From Burkholderiaceae bacterium (lineage in GTDB: Bacteria; Pseudomonadota; Gammaproteobacteria; Burkholderiales; Burkholderiaceae): 20,445 bases of DNA. Under the pieces are notes generated by a model. It did not search any database. It was not told the origin of the DNA and saw nothing but the letters and a program-made list of their open reading frames with translations. The DNA is taken from the NCBI GenBank assembly GCA_023253905.1, contig JALREG010000409.1, positions 1 through 20,445 of the forward strand, in the 5' to 3' direction. Shown piece by piece: positions 7,164 through 15,981 of this stretch. Made by a program: the position numbers and the translations under genes. Every line of letters starts with the position of its first letter. Positions within the stretch are counted from its first letter, which is position 1.

Positions 7164-8351
7164 TCAGTCGGACAGCCAGCGCTCGACCAGGCGAACCCAG
7201 AACGCTGCACCGGTGGTGAGAATCTCGTCATTGAAATCGTAGTGCGAATTGTGAAGCATGGCGCTTGATTCGCCGTTACCGATTCTGAAAAAACACCCGG
7301 GTTTGCGCTGCAGGAAATAGGCGAAATCCTCGCTGCCGGCGACGGGCGGGAACGGCATCACAACCCGCTCTTCACCCACCAGTTCGATCGCCACCTGCCT
7401 GGCAAACTGCGTCTCCGCCTCGCTGTTGACGAGTACCGGGTATCCCCGCTCATAGTCGATCAGGGCGTCGGCGCCATAGCCCTCAGCGTGGCTGGTGACC
7501 AATGCGCGAATCCGTGCTTCGAGCCTATCGCGTACCGCCGGATCAAATGAGCGAACACTCAATTCGAGCCGTGCAGTCTCGGGGATGACATTGGCAACAG
7601 TTCCTGCCTGTAGCACCCCGATCGTGACGACGGCCGCATGCATAGGGTCGATATTGCGCGAAACAATGCTCTGAAGCGCCATCACCAGGCTGCCTGCCAC
7701 CAGTACCGGGTCGACGGTTTGATGGGGCCGCGCGGCGTGCCCGCCGCGCCCGCGGATCGTTATCCTGACCGTATCGCACGCGGCCATGAAGGGGCCGGTG
7801 CCGAACAGAAAGGTTCCAGCCGGCATGCCCGGGTGGTTGTGAAGCCCGAACACCGCGTCGCACGGAAAGCGGTCGAACAATCCGTCTGCGATCATGCGCT
7901 CTGCGCCGCTGTCTTTGCCTGACTCCTCTGCGGGCTGAAAGAACAGCCGTACCGTCCCTGAAAAGTTACGTGTTGCCGCGAGGTGCTGCGCGGCACCAAG
8001 CAGCATGGCGGTGTGGCCGTCGTGGCCGCAGGCGTGCATGACGCCCGGTACGGTGCTGTGGTGGGGGCGGTCTGTCTGCTCCTGGATGGGTAGGGCATCC
8101 ATATCGGCGCGAAGCGCGATCGACCGTACGCCCGATCCTGACCGAAGGCTTGCCACCACGCCGAACCCGCCAACGCCGGCGGTCACATCCCAGCCCCAGC
8201 TGGAGAGTTTCTCGGCGACCAGCAAGGAAGTGGCTTCCTCGCGGTATGACAGCTCGGGATGACGATGAATATGTTGGCGGGTGTCGCGAAGTAAAGCGCC
8301 GGCACCGGCCAGATCCCCCAGTTCACAGAAACAGCGCAATGCGCTTGCCAT
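7164..8351 (-). CDS. M20 family metal-dependent amidohydrolase (hippurate/N-acyl amino acid hydrolase type)
   Basis: This 395-aa enzyme belongs to peptidase family M20D, which cleaves amide bonds of N-acyl amino acids such as hippurate or indoleacetyl-amino acids. Motifs seen: H-R-H-P-E-L-S (29-35), R-A-D-M-D-A-L-P (81-88), MHACGHDGHTA (105-115) with metal-binding Cys108 and His110, the catalytic QPAEE (139-143), and H-N-H-P-G (171-175). The dimer-domain R-G-R-G-G-H-A-A-R-P and the C-terminal L-H-N-S-H-Y-D-F-N-D, which supplies a further metal ligand, are also present. All key residues look intact. No signal peptide is seen, so it should be cytosolic. The start at 8351 has GAGGAAG upstream; an in-frame ATG at 8390 would add 13 residues with no such support. 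It is divergent from the secretion operon. The substrate cannot be fixed from sequence. Confidence 0.9.
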   Translation of the reverse strand: MASALRCFCELGDLAGAGALLRDTRQHIHRHPELSYREEATSLLVAEKLSSWGWDVTAGVGGFGVVASLRSGSGVRSIALRADMDALPIQEQTDRPHHSTVPGVMHACGHDGHTAMLLGAAQHLAATRNFSGTVRLFFQPAEESGKDSGAERMIADGLFDRFPCDAVFGLHNHPGMPAGTFLFGTGPFMAACDTVRITIRGRGGHAARPHQTVDPVLVAGSLVMALQSIVSRNIDPMHAAVVTIGVLQAGTVANVIPETARLELSVRSFDPAVRDRLEARIRALVTSHAEGYGADALIDYERGYPVLVNSEAETQFARQVAIELVGEERVVMPFPPVAGSEDFAYFLQRKPGCFFRIGNGESSAMLHNSHYDFNDEILTTGAAFWVRLVERWLSD

Positions 8352-8388
8352 GAGAACTTCCTCATTACGAAAAGTTGGAAACGGTATC

Positions 8389-8410
8389 ACGTAGAATCCT
8401 GAGCTTACGT
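8389..8410. promoter_or_regulatory. Inverted repeat between the amidohydrolase and the secretion operon
   Basis: ACGTA (8389-8393) and TACGT (8406-8410) form a perfect inverted repeat with a 12-base spacer in the 104-base gap between divergent starts. A TAGAAT hexamer at 8392-8397 resembles a -10 box for the rightward operon, but I see no matching -35 element. This is suggestive only. Confidence 0.2.
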
Positions 8411-8455
8411 CGCTATTTACTCCCTACAGAGAAACCCTTGCCCGCATCGTTGTTC

Positions 8456-9844
8456 ATGCGATTTCCCCTCCTCGCGCGTGTTTCGCCCTGGACCTCCGTC
8501 TGTTTGCTGCGGGTTGCCCTATTTGCGGGCCTGACCTGGTTATCCGCCGCCCAGGGTCAGGAAGCACCGTCAGCGGGTGCCGCGACCGGTTCGGGCACGG
8601 CTCAGCCCGGACTATCCGAGGGGGCGGCCGCTCGAGCGGCCCCTGGGCGCTTGGCCCGCATGGGGTCGGCAGGCCCGGTCAGTCTTGCGCGGCTGCTCGA
8701 GGCCACCGTTTCGGTTCACCCCAGCGTGCGCGCCAAGCAGGGCGAGTTGCAGGCAGCCGGCTTCGACCTCGACGGCGCAAACTGGGGCTGGTTCCCAACT
8801 GTGTCGAGCGAAGTTCAAGCCGATGACGGTTCACGGGCGGCCGCGGTTCAGGTCCAGCAGCCGCTCTGGACGGGCGGCCGAATTCCAGGGCAGATCGACC
8901 TCGCAACCGCCAACCGCGAGGCGGCCTCGGCTGCAGTGATCGAGGCCGAACAGCAGGTCATGCTATCGGTTGGCGTATCGTTTTATGAATTTCTTCGACA
9001 GCAGGCGCGGATCGAAATCGCGCGGAGCAACGAAGCCGAGCACAGCAAGCTCCTCGAGATGATTCGCCGACGGGTTCGCGCCGAAGTCAGTCCGCAATCC
9101 GACCAGACCCTGGCCGCAGCCCGTTTTCAGCAAGCGCTGGCTGAGCGCCTGCAATTTGAGCGCGCCCTGGAAACCGCCCGGGTCAGTCTCGAGCAGCTTT
9201 CGGGCATTTCGCTGTCTGGCGGGTTACGCGCACCGGAGCGACTTCCGGGCGTCCCGGGTAGCGAACTCGAAGCGCTCGATGCAGCAATCGATTTTTCTGC
9301 GGAGCGGCGACGTCTACAGGCCCTGGTGATTGCCTCTCGGGCTCAGATCGATGTCACTCGCGCGGGCACCCGCCCGACCGTATTCGCAGCTGTACGACAG
9401 CAACTGGGGACGCTGCCGTTCGGTGTTGACCGGACGCGCGCCTTCCTTGGCGTGGAGTTCAAGCCCGGCCCAGGCCTTTCCTCGCTCACCGCTGTGCAGG
9501 CCGCCGCGTCGCGCGTGGAAGCAAGCGAGGAAGCCGTGATCGCCCATGAGCGACAACTCGCCCAGCAGGTACGCGCGGCATGGCTCGATCTGCAGGCCCA
9601 AACCCTGCAACTCGAGCCTTCTCGCGCCATCTCGTCGTCGACCGACGAGGTCGTCGCCTCCTATCTTCGCCAGTATCAGGTGGGCCGTAAAACCTGGCTT
9701 GACGTGCTCAATGCCCAGCGTGAAACCACTCAGGCCCGCTATACCCTTGCCGACCTTGAAGCTGGCATTCAGGCGGCTCACCTGCGCCTTCTCATGCTGA
9801 GCGGACGTATCGACGCCCGCTCGCTTTCCCGACTCGGACCCTGA
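8456..9844 (+). CDS. TolC-family outer-membrane protein of a type I secretion system
   Basis: This 462-aa protein forms the outer-membrane channel and periplasmic tunnel of a type I secretion system. A long signal peptide (about 1-37) ends in the S-A-A-Q-G-Q region, followed by a short Gly/Ala/Ser-rich stretch. Two outer-membrane efflux repeats follow. The first starts with S-L-A-R-L-L-E-A-T-V-S-V-H-P-S. The second ends with the C-terminal hallmark R-Q-Y-Q-V-G-R-K-T-W-L-D-V-L-N-A-Q-R, typical of LapE/AggA-like partners of adhesin exporters. The start at 8456 was taken because the signal peptide begins there; no clear ribosome site is visible, and an in-frame ATG at 8375 would add 27 residues that do not look like a signal. 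Its stop overlaps the ABC start by one base (TGATG). Confidence 0.88.
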   Translation: MRFPLLARVSPWTSVCLLRVALFAGLTWLSAAQGQEAPSAGAATGSGTAQPGLSEGAAARAAPGRLARMGSAGPVSLARLLEATVSVHPSVRAKQGELQAAGFDLDGANWGWFPTVSSEVQADDGSRAAAVQVQQPLWTGGRIPGQIDLATANREAASAAVIEAEQQVMLSVGVSFYEFLRQQARIEIARSNEAEHSKLLEMIRRRVRAEVSPQSDQTLAAARFQQALAERLQFERALETARVSLEQLSGISLSGGLRAPERLPGVPGSELEALDAAIDFSAERRRLQALVIASRAQIDVTRAGTRPTVFAAVRQQLGTLPFGVDRTRAFLGVEFKPGPGLSSLTAVQAAASRVEASEEAVIAHERQLAQQVRAAWLDLQAQTLQLEPSRAISSSTDEVVASYLRQYQVGRKTWLDVLNAQRETTQARYTLADLEAGIQAAHLRLLMLSGRIDARSLSRLGP

Positions 9845-11982
9845 TGTCAGACGAATCTACCCGCGAAGACCCCACCCTCGCGCTACTCCTGTCGCGCCTC
9901 GCCGCGCTTCAGGGGCAAGCGGTTCCTGCTCACCGCTTCGCAATGCTCGACAAAACCGAAGATGGGGTCGAGTTGGCCGCGCTCGGTCGGCTCGAGCGGG
10001 CGCGCGAAAGCTGGCTCGCCCGATTCCCCCTGGCCGAATGGCGGGAAGCCGCGCCCGAGCGCACGACCCGCAGCGACATGCCCGCTCTCTGGATTTCCCG
10101 GGACGGCAGTAACGTGCTGCTCGTCCGGGGGGCGCTGGGTGGCGGCGCGTTCGCGGTTGAAGACGCTGCCGGCGTATCAATGACCCTCACGGCAGAGGCT
10201 GCCCGCGAGGGCGCGATGTTGCATCTTCCGGTAACCGTCGCTTCGGTTCCCAGCGAGACCGGCGCTCCGCAGCGAACCGCTGCCGAGTGGTTCGCCTTTG
10301 CCATTCGTCGCCATCGGCGCGTGTTCTTTGAAGCGGTGTTTGCCACGTCGGTGGTGAGCGTCATTGGTCTGGTGGCTGCGCTTTACTCCATGCAGGTATA
10401 CGACCGGGTGGTCCCGACCAAGGGGTATTCCACGCTCTGGGTCCTCACCATCGGCGCACTGATCGCCATCGCACTTGAGCTGATTCTCAAACAGGTCAGG
10501 GCGCTGATGGTTGATCGCGCCTGCAAACTGATCGACCAGGAGCTCTCTGCCATCTTTTTTGGCAAAGCCCTGGATATTCGCCTCGATGCCCGGCCGCGAA
10601 CCGTTGGCACCTTTGCCTCGCAGATTCGGCATTTCGAGTCTGTTCGGAACTTCATGACGTCGTCCACGCTCTTCATTCTCGCGGACGTTCCGTTTGCCTT
10701 CCTGTTCGTCGCTGTCATCGCCATGCTCGCCGGGCCGGTTTCGCTTATCCCCCTGCTGATGGTGCCCGTAGCGATTGGCGCGGGGATGGTGTTTCGAAAG
10801 CCCATCGAGCGTCACACAGCCGAGCACATGAACGAATCCAACCGCAAGAATGGGCTCCTCATCGAGGCCGTTGACGGTATTGAATCGGTCAAGTCGGCGG
10901 CGGGTGAATGGAAGATGCTCGATCAATGGAGAGCACTGACCGCTACCATCGCGCAGAGCGAATTGCGCATGCGAACGCTCTCCACCCTGTCAACCAATCT
11001 GGCGCAGACCATCCAGCAACTCAGTTATGTTCTGCTGATCGCGGCCGGCGCTTATGCCATTGCTTCCGGCAACCTGACAATGGGCGGGCTGATCGCCTGT
11101 TCCATCGTTTCGGGCCGTGCGCTTGGCCCGATGGCCCAGATTCCCGGCCTCATTGTTCAGTGGAAGCATGCGAAGGTGGCGCTTAAATCGCTTGATGCGA
11201 TCATGGCCATGCCGGGTGATCGTGACCCCTCGGTGCGGCTGGTCGTCCCGCAGTCATGCGCTGGTCAGATTCGTCTTGATCAGGTGCGCTTTGCCTACGG
11301 GAGGGATCGCCCGGTCATCGAAATCCCGGAAATGTCGGTGAAGGGTGGGGAGCGCATTGCTGTGCTGGGCGCGGTCGGGTCTGGCAAGTCCACCCTCATC
11401 AAACTGATGTCCGGGCTTTTTAAACCCGGGCAAGGTACGGTGTTCCTCGACGGCGTCGACATGACCCAACTCGCGCCAGAGTTCGTTCGCGAGCACGTGG
11501 GCTACCTGCCACAGGATGTACGTCTCTTCAACGGCACGCTGCGCGACAATCTCACCCTTGGACTCCCCGCGCCCAGCGATTCTCAGATTCTCAAAGCCTG
11601 TCAGGCAACTGGCCTCGATCGGGTCATTCAGGGGCACCCCAAAGGGCTTGAACTCGAGATTACCGAGGGAGGGCGGGGTCTGTCGGGCGGGCAGCGGCAG
11701 CTGGTCGGGCTTACCCGTCTTCTCCTGATGCAGCCTCGGCTGATGTTGCTTGATGAACCGACCGCCTCCATGGATGGGGCGCTTGAAGCCATGGTGATGA
11801 AGCACCTGTTTGGTGGACTGCCACCGGAATCCACGGTCGTCGCGGTCACGCACAAGCCCGCGTTACTGCCGCACGTCAATCGACTGATCGTGCTTGACCG
11901 CGGCAAGGTGGCGCTCGACGGGCCTCGTGACCAGGTGCTTGCGCGCCTGCAGAAATCGAATGCGGGGGAGGCTGCCGCATGA
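9844..11982 (+). CDS. Type I secretion ABC transporter (LapB-like, permease-ATPase fusion)
   Basis: This 712-aa inner-membrane transporter energises secretion through the adaptor and outer-membrane partners. Three parts are visible. Residues 1-130 form a C39-peptidase-like domain with no cysteine at all, so it cannot be the protease that cuts double-glycine leaders. Residues about 155-430 form the six-helix membrane domain, including Y-S-M-Q-V-Y-D-R-V-V-P, a motif typical of RTX/adhesin exporters. The ATPase follows, with Walker A GAVGSGKST (509-517), LSGGQ (613-617), Walker B L-M-L-L-D-E-P (Asp637, Glu638) and the H-loop in V-A-V-T-H-K near 664. All catalytic motifs look intact. The layout matches LapB and HlyB-type exporters, whose substrates carry a C-terminal uncleaved signal. 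It overlaps the adaptor gene by 4 bases (ATGA). Confidence 0.92.
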   Translation: MSDESTREDPTLALLLSRLAALQGQAVPAHRFAMLDKTEDGVELAALGRLERARESWLARFPLAEWREAAPERTTRSDMPALWISRDGSNVLLVRGALGGGAFAVEDAAGVSMTLTAEAAREGAMLHLPVTVASVPSETGAPQRTAAEWFAFAIRRHRRVFFEAVFATSVVSVIGLVAALYSMQVYDRVVPTKGYSTLWVLTIGALIAIALELILKQVRALMVDRACKLIDQELSAIFFGKALDIRLDARPRTVGTFASQIRHFESVRNFMTSSTLFILADVPFAFLFVAVIAMLAGPVSLIPLLMVPVAIGAGMVFRKPIERHTAEHMNESNRKNGLLIEAVDGIESVKSAAGEWKMLDQWRALTATIAQSELRMRTLSTLSTNLAQTIQQLSYVLLIAAGAYAIASGNLTMGGLIACSIVSGRALGPMAQIPGLIVQWKHAKVALKSLDAIMAMPGDRDPSVRLVVPQSCAGQIRLDQVRFAYGRDRPVIEIPEMSVKGGERIAVLGAVGSGKSTLIKLMSGLFKPGQGTVFLDGVDMTQLAPEFVREHVGYLPQDVRLFNGTLRDNLTLGLPAPSDSQILKACQATGLDRVIQGHPKGLELEITEGGRGLSGGQRQLVGLTRLLLMQPRLMLLDEPTASMDGALEAMVMKHLFGGLPPESTVVAVTHKPALLPHVNRLIVLDRGKVALDGPRDQVLARLQKSNAGEAAA

Positions 11983-13181
11983 AGATCTTCTGGTTTCTTG
12001 AATCCGGTGAACCGGGCCGTGATCGCCGGGTGCTTTCCCGCGATCTTCGTCGTTCGCGCCTTACCCTCTGGACCACTGCGTTCGCGCTGATTGTGTTCCT
12101 TGTCTGGGCAGATTTTGCCGTGATCGATCAGATCACGCGTGCTCCGGGGCAGGTGATTGCCAGCCAGCGCTCACAGGTGATTCAGTCTCAGGATGGCGGC
12201 ACGATCGAGCAGTTGCTGGTGAAAGACGGCGATACGGTCGAACGGGGGCAGGTGCTGGTTCGTCTCGAAAAAGCGCGAAGCGAAGCCTCATACCTGGAGG
12301 CACGAGCCAAGTCAGCGGGGCTCACGGCGACGGTCGCGCGCCTGCGTGCCGAAGTGTTTGGCGGCGAACCGGTGTTTCCGCCCATGCTGGCCAACTACCC
12401 GCAGTTCCGGGATAACCAGCTGGTTCTGTTTCGCAAGCGCAAATCTGCCATTGAGGAGGAAGTGACCGCGCTGGAAACGCTCGTGGGCCTGGCTCAGCGC
12501 GAGCTGGAAATGACGCAACCGCTATTGAAGACGGGAGATGTCAGTCGCACCGAGGTGCTGAGGCTTGAGCGCCAGGTGGCCGAAATTTCCGCGCAGATCA
12601 CCAATAAGCGAAACCGCTACTTCCAGGACGCGCAGGCCGAACTCAGCAAGGCGCTCGAGGATCTTGCAGGGATTGAGCAAACCATGGCGCAGCGCATCAC
12701 GCAGGTTGACCAAACCGAGCTCAAGGCGCCGCTACATGGTGTGGTGAAGAACGTGCGGATCACTACGCGCGGAGGCGTCATCCGCCCTGGCGAAGAGGTC
12801 ATGCAGATCGTTCCGCTCGAAGATGACCTGCTGATCGAGGCTCGCGTGATGCCGGCAGATATTGCCTTTATCAAGCCGGGTCTTTCGGCGACAGTGAAAA
12901 TTGACGCGTACGATTACACGATCTATGGAGATCTTCCGGGTAAGCTGACCTATATCAGCCCCGATACACTTACAGAGGATCTTCGCCAGGGAGAACAACC
13001 TTATTATCGCGTTCGTGTCCGCACTGACGGACGACGGTTCAGTGGTCGGCCCAATGAAGATCTCGAGATTCAGCCGGGCATGACTGCCACCGTCGAAATT
13101 CGAACCGGTTCCAACACAGTCCTCAAATATCTCACCAAGCCCGTTGTCAAGACACTGTCCGAGGCGCTCAGAGAGCGCTGA
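11979..13181 (+). CDS. HlyD-family periplasmic adaptor of the type I secretion system (LapC-like)
   Basis: This 400-aa membrane-fusion protein links the ABC transporter to the TolC-like channel. A short cytoplasmic N-terminus (1-29) precedes one membrane helix (about 30-50). The first lipoyl half-motif (about 66-97) contains G-G-T-I-E-Q-L-L-V-K-D-G-D-x-V-x-x-G-Q. A long charged alpha-helical coiled-coil hairpin follows (about 98-245), then the second lipoyl half and barrel, with L-K-A-P-L-H-G-V-V-K-N-V (248-259) and G-G-V-I-R-P-G-E-E-V-M-Q-I-V-P (265-279), the signature of this family. Length is slightly short of the usual 420-470. The start overlaps the ABC stop (ATGA), so the two should be made together. 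Confidence 0.92.
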   Translation: MKIFWFLESGEPGRDRRVLSRDLRRSRLTLWTTAFALIVFLVWADFAVIDQITRAPGQVIASQRSQVIQSQDGGTIEQLLVKDGDTVERGQVLVRLEKARSEASYLEARAKSAGLTATVARLRAEVFGGEPVFPPMLANYPQFRDNQLVLFRKRKSAIEEEVTALETLVGLAQRELEMTQPLLKTGDVSRTEVLRLERQVAEISAQITNKRNRYFQDAQAELSKALEDLAGIEQTMAQRITQVDQTELKAPLHGVVKNVRITTRGGVIRPGEEVMQIVPLEDDLLIEARVMPADIAFIKPGLSATVKIDAYDYTIYGDLPGKLTYISPDTLTEDLRQGEQPYYRVRVRTDGRRFSGRPNEDLEIQPGMTATVEIRTGSNTVLKYLTKPVVKTLSEALRER

Positions 13182-13215
13182 ATCGAGTGTCGCGACAAAC
13201 TTAAAAGTGTCCCCG

Positions 13216-14121
13216 ATGAAATCCAGCCGTTCCGCAGTGTCGCCGTCGTTTCGTTCAGATGTTGCTTCCGGGGGAACAGGGTTCCGCCGTACAAGAAGCG
13301 TTCGCCATAGCTCATGTATCGCGCTTGTTGATGATCGCTTCACCGCGTGGCTGGTTGATCGCGACTGTGAGCCCGGCTCAGAGCCCCCGGTGTCTCGCCG
13401 ATATCTTCTGCGGATTCTGGGCCGGCTGGCTGTCAACTCGGGTCTCGATCTCAGTCTGCGCAGGCTCTACTGGTACACCGATCGTCCGGATGGCCAGCTG
13501 GTTGATGAGCAGATCGTTCGAACGGCCGATGAAAGTGAAGAAACCTGGAAGCTCCTCGAGCAGGATCTGCGGCGCCTGACGGATGGTCAGGCCTGTGACA
13601 CGGTGCTGATCGCCTGCGATGACGAGCGACTGCTTGCCGCCATCGATGAGGCACAGTTGCGCGGCATCAGTATTGTCATGCTGGCTGACGAGGGAGTACT
13701 CGATTATTCGCTGCTGCGCGAAGAAGATCCCGAGTGGGCCATGCTGCTCGCCCAGGCCGACCGGCGGCTGGCTGTACGAGCTGATGAGCTTGCGGAACTT
13801 CGTCCTCACTCGAATGGCACTGATACGGCTCCCCACCGCCAGTCTGACACCCCTGATGAACAGGCCACCATTGAGGAAGTGGTGCGAGGCTGGTGGAGTT
13901 CGCAGAGCGAAGAAAGCCGCGACGAACTTCGAGCGGCGCTCGCCCAGAGTTCAGGAATCCCGCAGGAGGTCGATCGCGAATTGCTGCTTCAGAGCCGTGA
14001 ACGATTTGTCAGGCCGCTCAGCTTTATTGAAAAGAAGCAGATGCGGTCCTGTCTGCGCGGCATAGCGGGGGACAGCGCGGGTGGCGGAGAACAGCAATCG
14101 TCCGCTGCGGGATACGCGTAA
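13216..14121 (+). CDS. Divergent NYN/PIN-like domain protein at the end of the secretion operon
   Basis: This is a 301-aa soluble protein with no signal peptide or membrane segment. The region 34-200 resembles the NYN fold (PIN-like nucleases of the LabA type). It has a hydrophobic strand C-I-A-L-V-D-D with Asp39/Asp40, a middle strand R-R-L-Y-W-Y-T, and D-T-V-L-I-A-C-D-D with Asp135/Asp136 where NYN proteins have S-G-D-G-D. A helix and strand G-I-S-I-V-M-L follow, and a closing A-D-x-x-L-A-V-R-A-D-E-L-A-E-L. The usual lysine/aspartate motif before the last strand pair is not clear, so nuclease activity is uncertain. The C-terminal 80 residues are a separate charged helical part, with a Ser/Thr/Asp-rich hinge near 198-215. 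The ATG at 13216, 34 bases after the adaptor stop, was chosen over an ATG at 13144 inside the adaptor gene. The fold assignment is my inference from pattern. Confidence 0.55.
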   Translation: MKSSRSAVSPSFRSDVASGGTGFRRTRSVRHSSCIALVDDRFTAWLVDRDCEPGSEPPVSRRYLLRILGRLAVNSGLDLSLRRLYWYTDRPDGQLVDEQIVRTADESEETWKLLEQDLRRLTDGQACDTVLIACDDERLLAAIDEAQLRGISIVMLADEGVLDYSLLREEDPEWAMLLAQADRRLAVRADELAELRPHSNGTDTAPHRQSDTPDEQATIEEVVRGWWSSQSEESRDELRAALAQSSGIPQEVDRELLLQSRERFVRPLSFIEKKQMRSCLRGIAGDSAGGGEQQSSAAGYA

Positions 14122-14128
14122 GGGCGCG

Positions 14129-15931
14129 TTATCGTCCGGCGGTAACCGTTCCGCGAAGGCCAGCGCCAGATGCGCTCAAAGCGGGCTGGCCTGCGCCCCG
14201 CTCGACCGACACTGACAGCGCGCCGAGCTTTCGGACCGTGGCGTTCTGCGCGCGAGCGAGAACCACATTCGAGATGACCGCCTCGACCACCAGCGTGCTG
14301 TCGCTCAGGTAAGTCTGTAGCACTGAATCGGCGTTCAGCCCAAGCGCAGTAAGAAGTGCCGCCATGTCGATTCGTAGCAACCCTTTGTCGGTGGACACGA
14401 GCGTCGCGAGGCGATTGTTGACGTTTGTGAGCGTAAGCGGCGTGTCGTCTGCGGTTGATCCGATCCGGACGGCACCGTATAGAACAGACTCACCAGGTGT
14501 TCTCACTACCAAGCCGTTGTTTGACCAACTGAGTTTCACGCCATCTACGATTGCAGCCAGCCGGATGCTCATGATTCCGGTGGGGTCGACGCGCTCGACC
14601 CGGAAACCGAGTTGTGCGGTGATCTCTGCAGCCGGGGTGAGCAGCGTTGAGGTTTCCGGCTGGGTAAAAGACAGCGCAACTGCGCTAAGTGCCCCAGGCA
14701 AGGCCGGAGCGCTGCCGAGCTCGAAATCGCTGACGCTCATCGTACGGCCCACAGTGAGATCCCCCGTGGTGTAGAAGCGAAGCTGTTCGCCCGCCACCTG
14801 GAGATAGTTCTTCAATGTGGTAACCAGCTCGATCGACTGAGTCTGACCATTGGTCCTGGTGATGGTGAGGTTCGTGGGTGGATTTGCGATCGCCGCGCGA
14901 ACTGTCCCCGCGAGCGCGGGGAGGTCAAGTCCGGGCTCGTTCGCAAGCGCGGCGAGAATGAGTGGTCGCTGTACATCAGACTGACTTGAATTGCTGAGCG
15001 ATGCCGCTCGCCGGGCAATTACCGAAAGGTCGGCGCTGTCAGCGACACCTGCCACCTGCGAGGCCGCCCTGCCAGCGTACTGCGCAGCAATCGTTGCAAC
15101 ATTGCCAGTCTGCTGGACGGCGGCCACTGGGGCACTGAAGGCCGGCGCGTCTGCGCGTAACCGGGCGAGCGCGGCAAGTGCAATGCCTGCTAGCGGGCCG
15201 TCCGGCGCTGGTTGTTCCGCGATCAGGGTATTTCTCGTGATCGCGCCCGAGATGATGAGCGCGGCGACACTGTCCGTCACCCGTTGGTAAACCTGGCGAC
15301 GCAGTTCCAGCGAAACCGGCTGACCGACGCCAGCGACTGCCTCAAGAATGGCGGCACTGGTTTCACGAATCACCGCTGCCGTCATTGCACCAGCACTGAA
15401 TACGCCTGGGTTTTGGTTGGTGATGGGGTTGAAAAGCAGGGGGTCGAGCGCATCGGAGATGCCCAGGGCAAGGAGCACTGTGCTTCGCGCGGCTGCTGCG
15501 GGCTGTCCGGTCTGTGTCTGTGTGGCGTGGATGAGCGTGGTGAGTGGAGAGACAATTAACGCTGTATTCCCGAGCGTTGATGCGTTGAGGTGAGCGATCG
15601 AGGCAGTAAAGCGCGTACCGAGCGGTAGCTGGCTGCGCTCCGACGCGCTAAGTGAGTTTGTTCCGACGTCGACGCCGTCATAAACCTCGAGCGTCTGGCA
15701 ACTTGCTGTGGTGCCGCGTGTTCGAAGAATCCAAGCGCCGCCCGAGGTCGTTCTCGAACTGGCGACGGTCTTACCTGAAGCGTCCAGGCAGCGTACCTCC
15801 GCGTCGGCGAGGTACCCATCGATCGCAAAACCGCCGAGGGTTCGAGTCTGGGATGTGCTCGTCGTACTGGTTCCCGCGCCGCATCCGGCCAGCGCGGATA
15901 CAGTGGCAACCACCAACACCAGGCGCCTCAT
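14129..15931 (-). CDS. Large predicted lipoprotein of unknown function
   Basis: This 600-aa protein has a clear lipoprotein signal: M-R-R, a hydrophobic core, and lipobox A-L-A-G-C with Cys17. A short Thr/Ser linker follows, then a beta-rich region (about 30-75) containing G-Y-L-A-D-A-E-V-R-C-L-D, which resembles the transthyretin-like or carboxypeptidase-regulatory module of surface proteins. Next is a stretch with S-P-L-T-T-L-I-H-A (near 126-134), a pattern seen in large lipoproteins of Burkholderiales. The middle is Ala/Ser-rich and helical, and the last third is beta-rich. It should be anchored in the outer membrane. The start at 15931 puts the lipobox at the usual distance and has GAAGG upstream; an ATG at 15976 would add 15 residues. 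It is the last gene of the run from flhF and stops 7 bases from the NYN-like gene. I do not recognise a function. Confidence 0.75.
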   Translation of the reverse strand: MRRLVLVVATVSALAGCGAGTSTTSTSQTRTLGGFAIDGYLADAEVRCLDASGKTVASSRTTSGGAWILRTRGTTASCQTLEVYDGVDVGTNSLSASERSQLPLGTRFTASIAHLNASTLGNTALIVSPLTTLIHATQTQTGQPAAAARSTVLLALGISDALDPLLFNPITNQNPGVFSAGAMTAAVIRETSAAILEAVAGVGQPVSLELRRQVYQRVTDSVAALIISGAITRNTLIAEQPAPDGPLAGIALAALARLRADAPAFSAPVAAVQQTGNVATIAAQYAGRAASQVAGVADSADLSVIARRAASLSNSSQSDVQRPLILAALANEPGLDLPALAGTVRAAIANPPTNLTITRTNGQTQSIELVTTLKNYLQVAGEQLRFYTTGDLTVGRTMSVSDFELGSAPALPGALSAVALSFTQPETSTLLTPAAEITAQLGFRVERVDPTGIMSIRLAAIVDGVKLSWSNNGLVVRTPGESVLYGAVRIGSTADDTPLTLTNVNNRLATLVSTDKGLLRIDMAALLTALGLNADSVLQTYLSDSTLVVEAVISNVVLARAQNATVRKLGALSVSVERGAGQPALSASGAGLRGTVTAGR

Positions 15932-15981
15932 TCGAACTTGGCCTTCAAGCAGGCTCGCCAGCCGGGTGCCTTGCATTGAGA

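Noticed and set aside
9844..10233. N-terminal domain of the ABC protein as an active C39 leader peptidase
   Set aside because: There is no cysteine in the first 130 residues, so the catalytic residue is absent.
10177..10926. Minus-strand open frame of 249 codons
   Set aside because: Antisense to the membrane domain of the ABC transporter, with no supporting motif.
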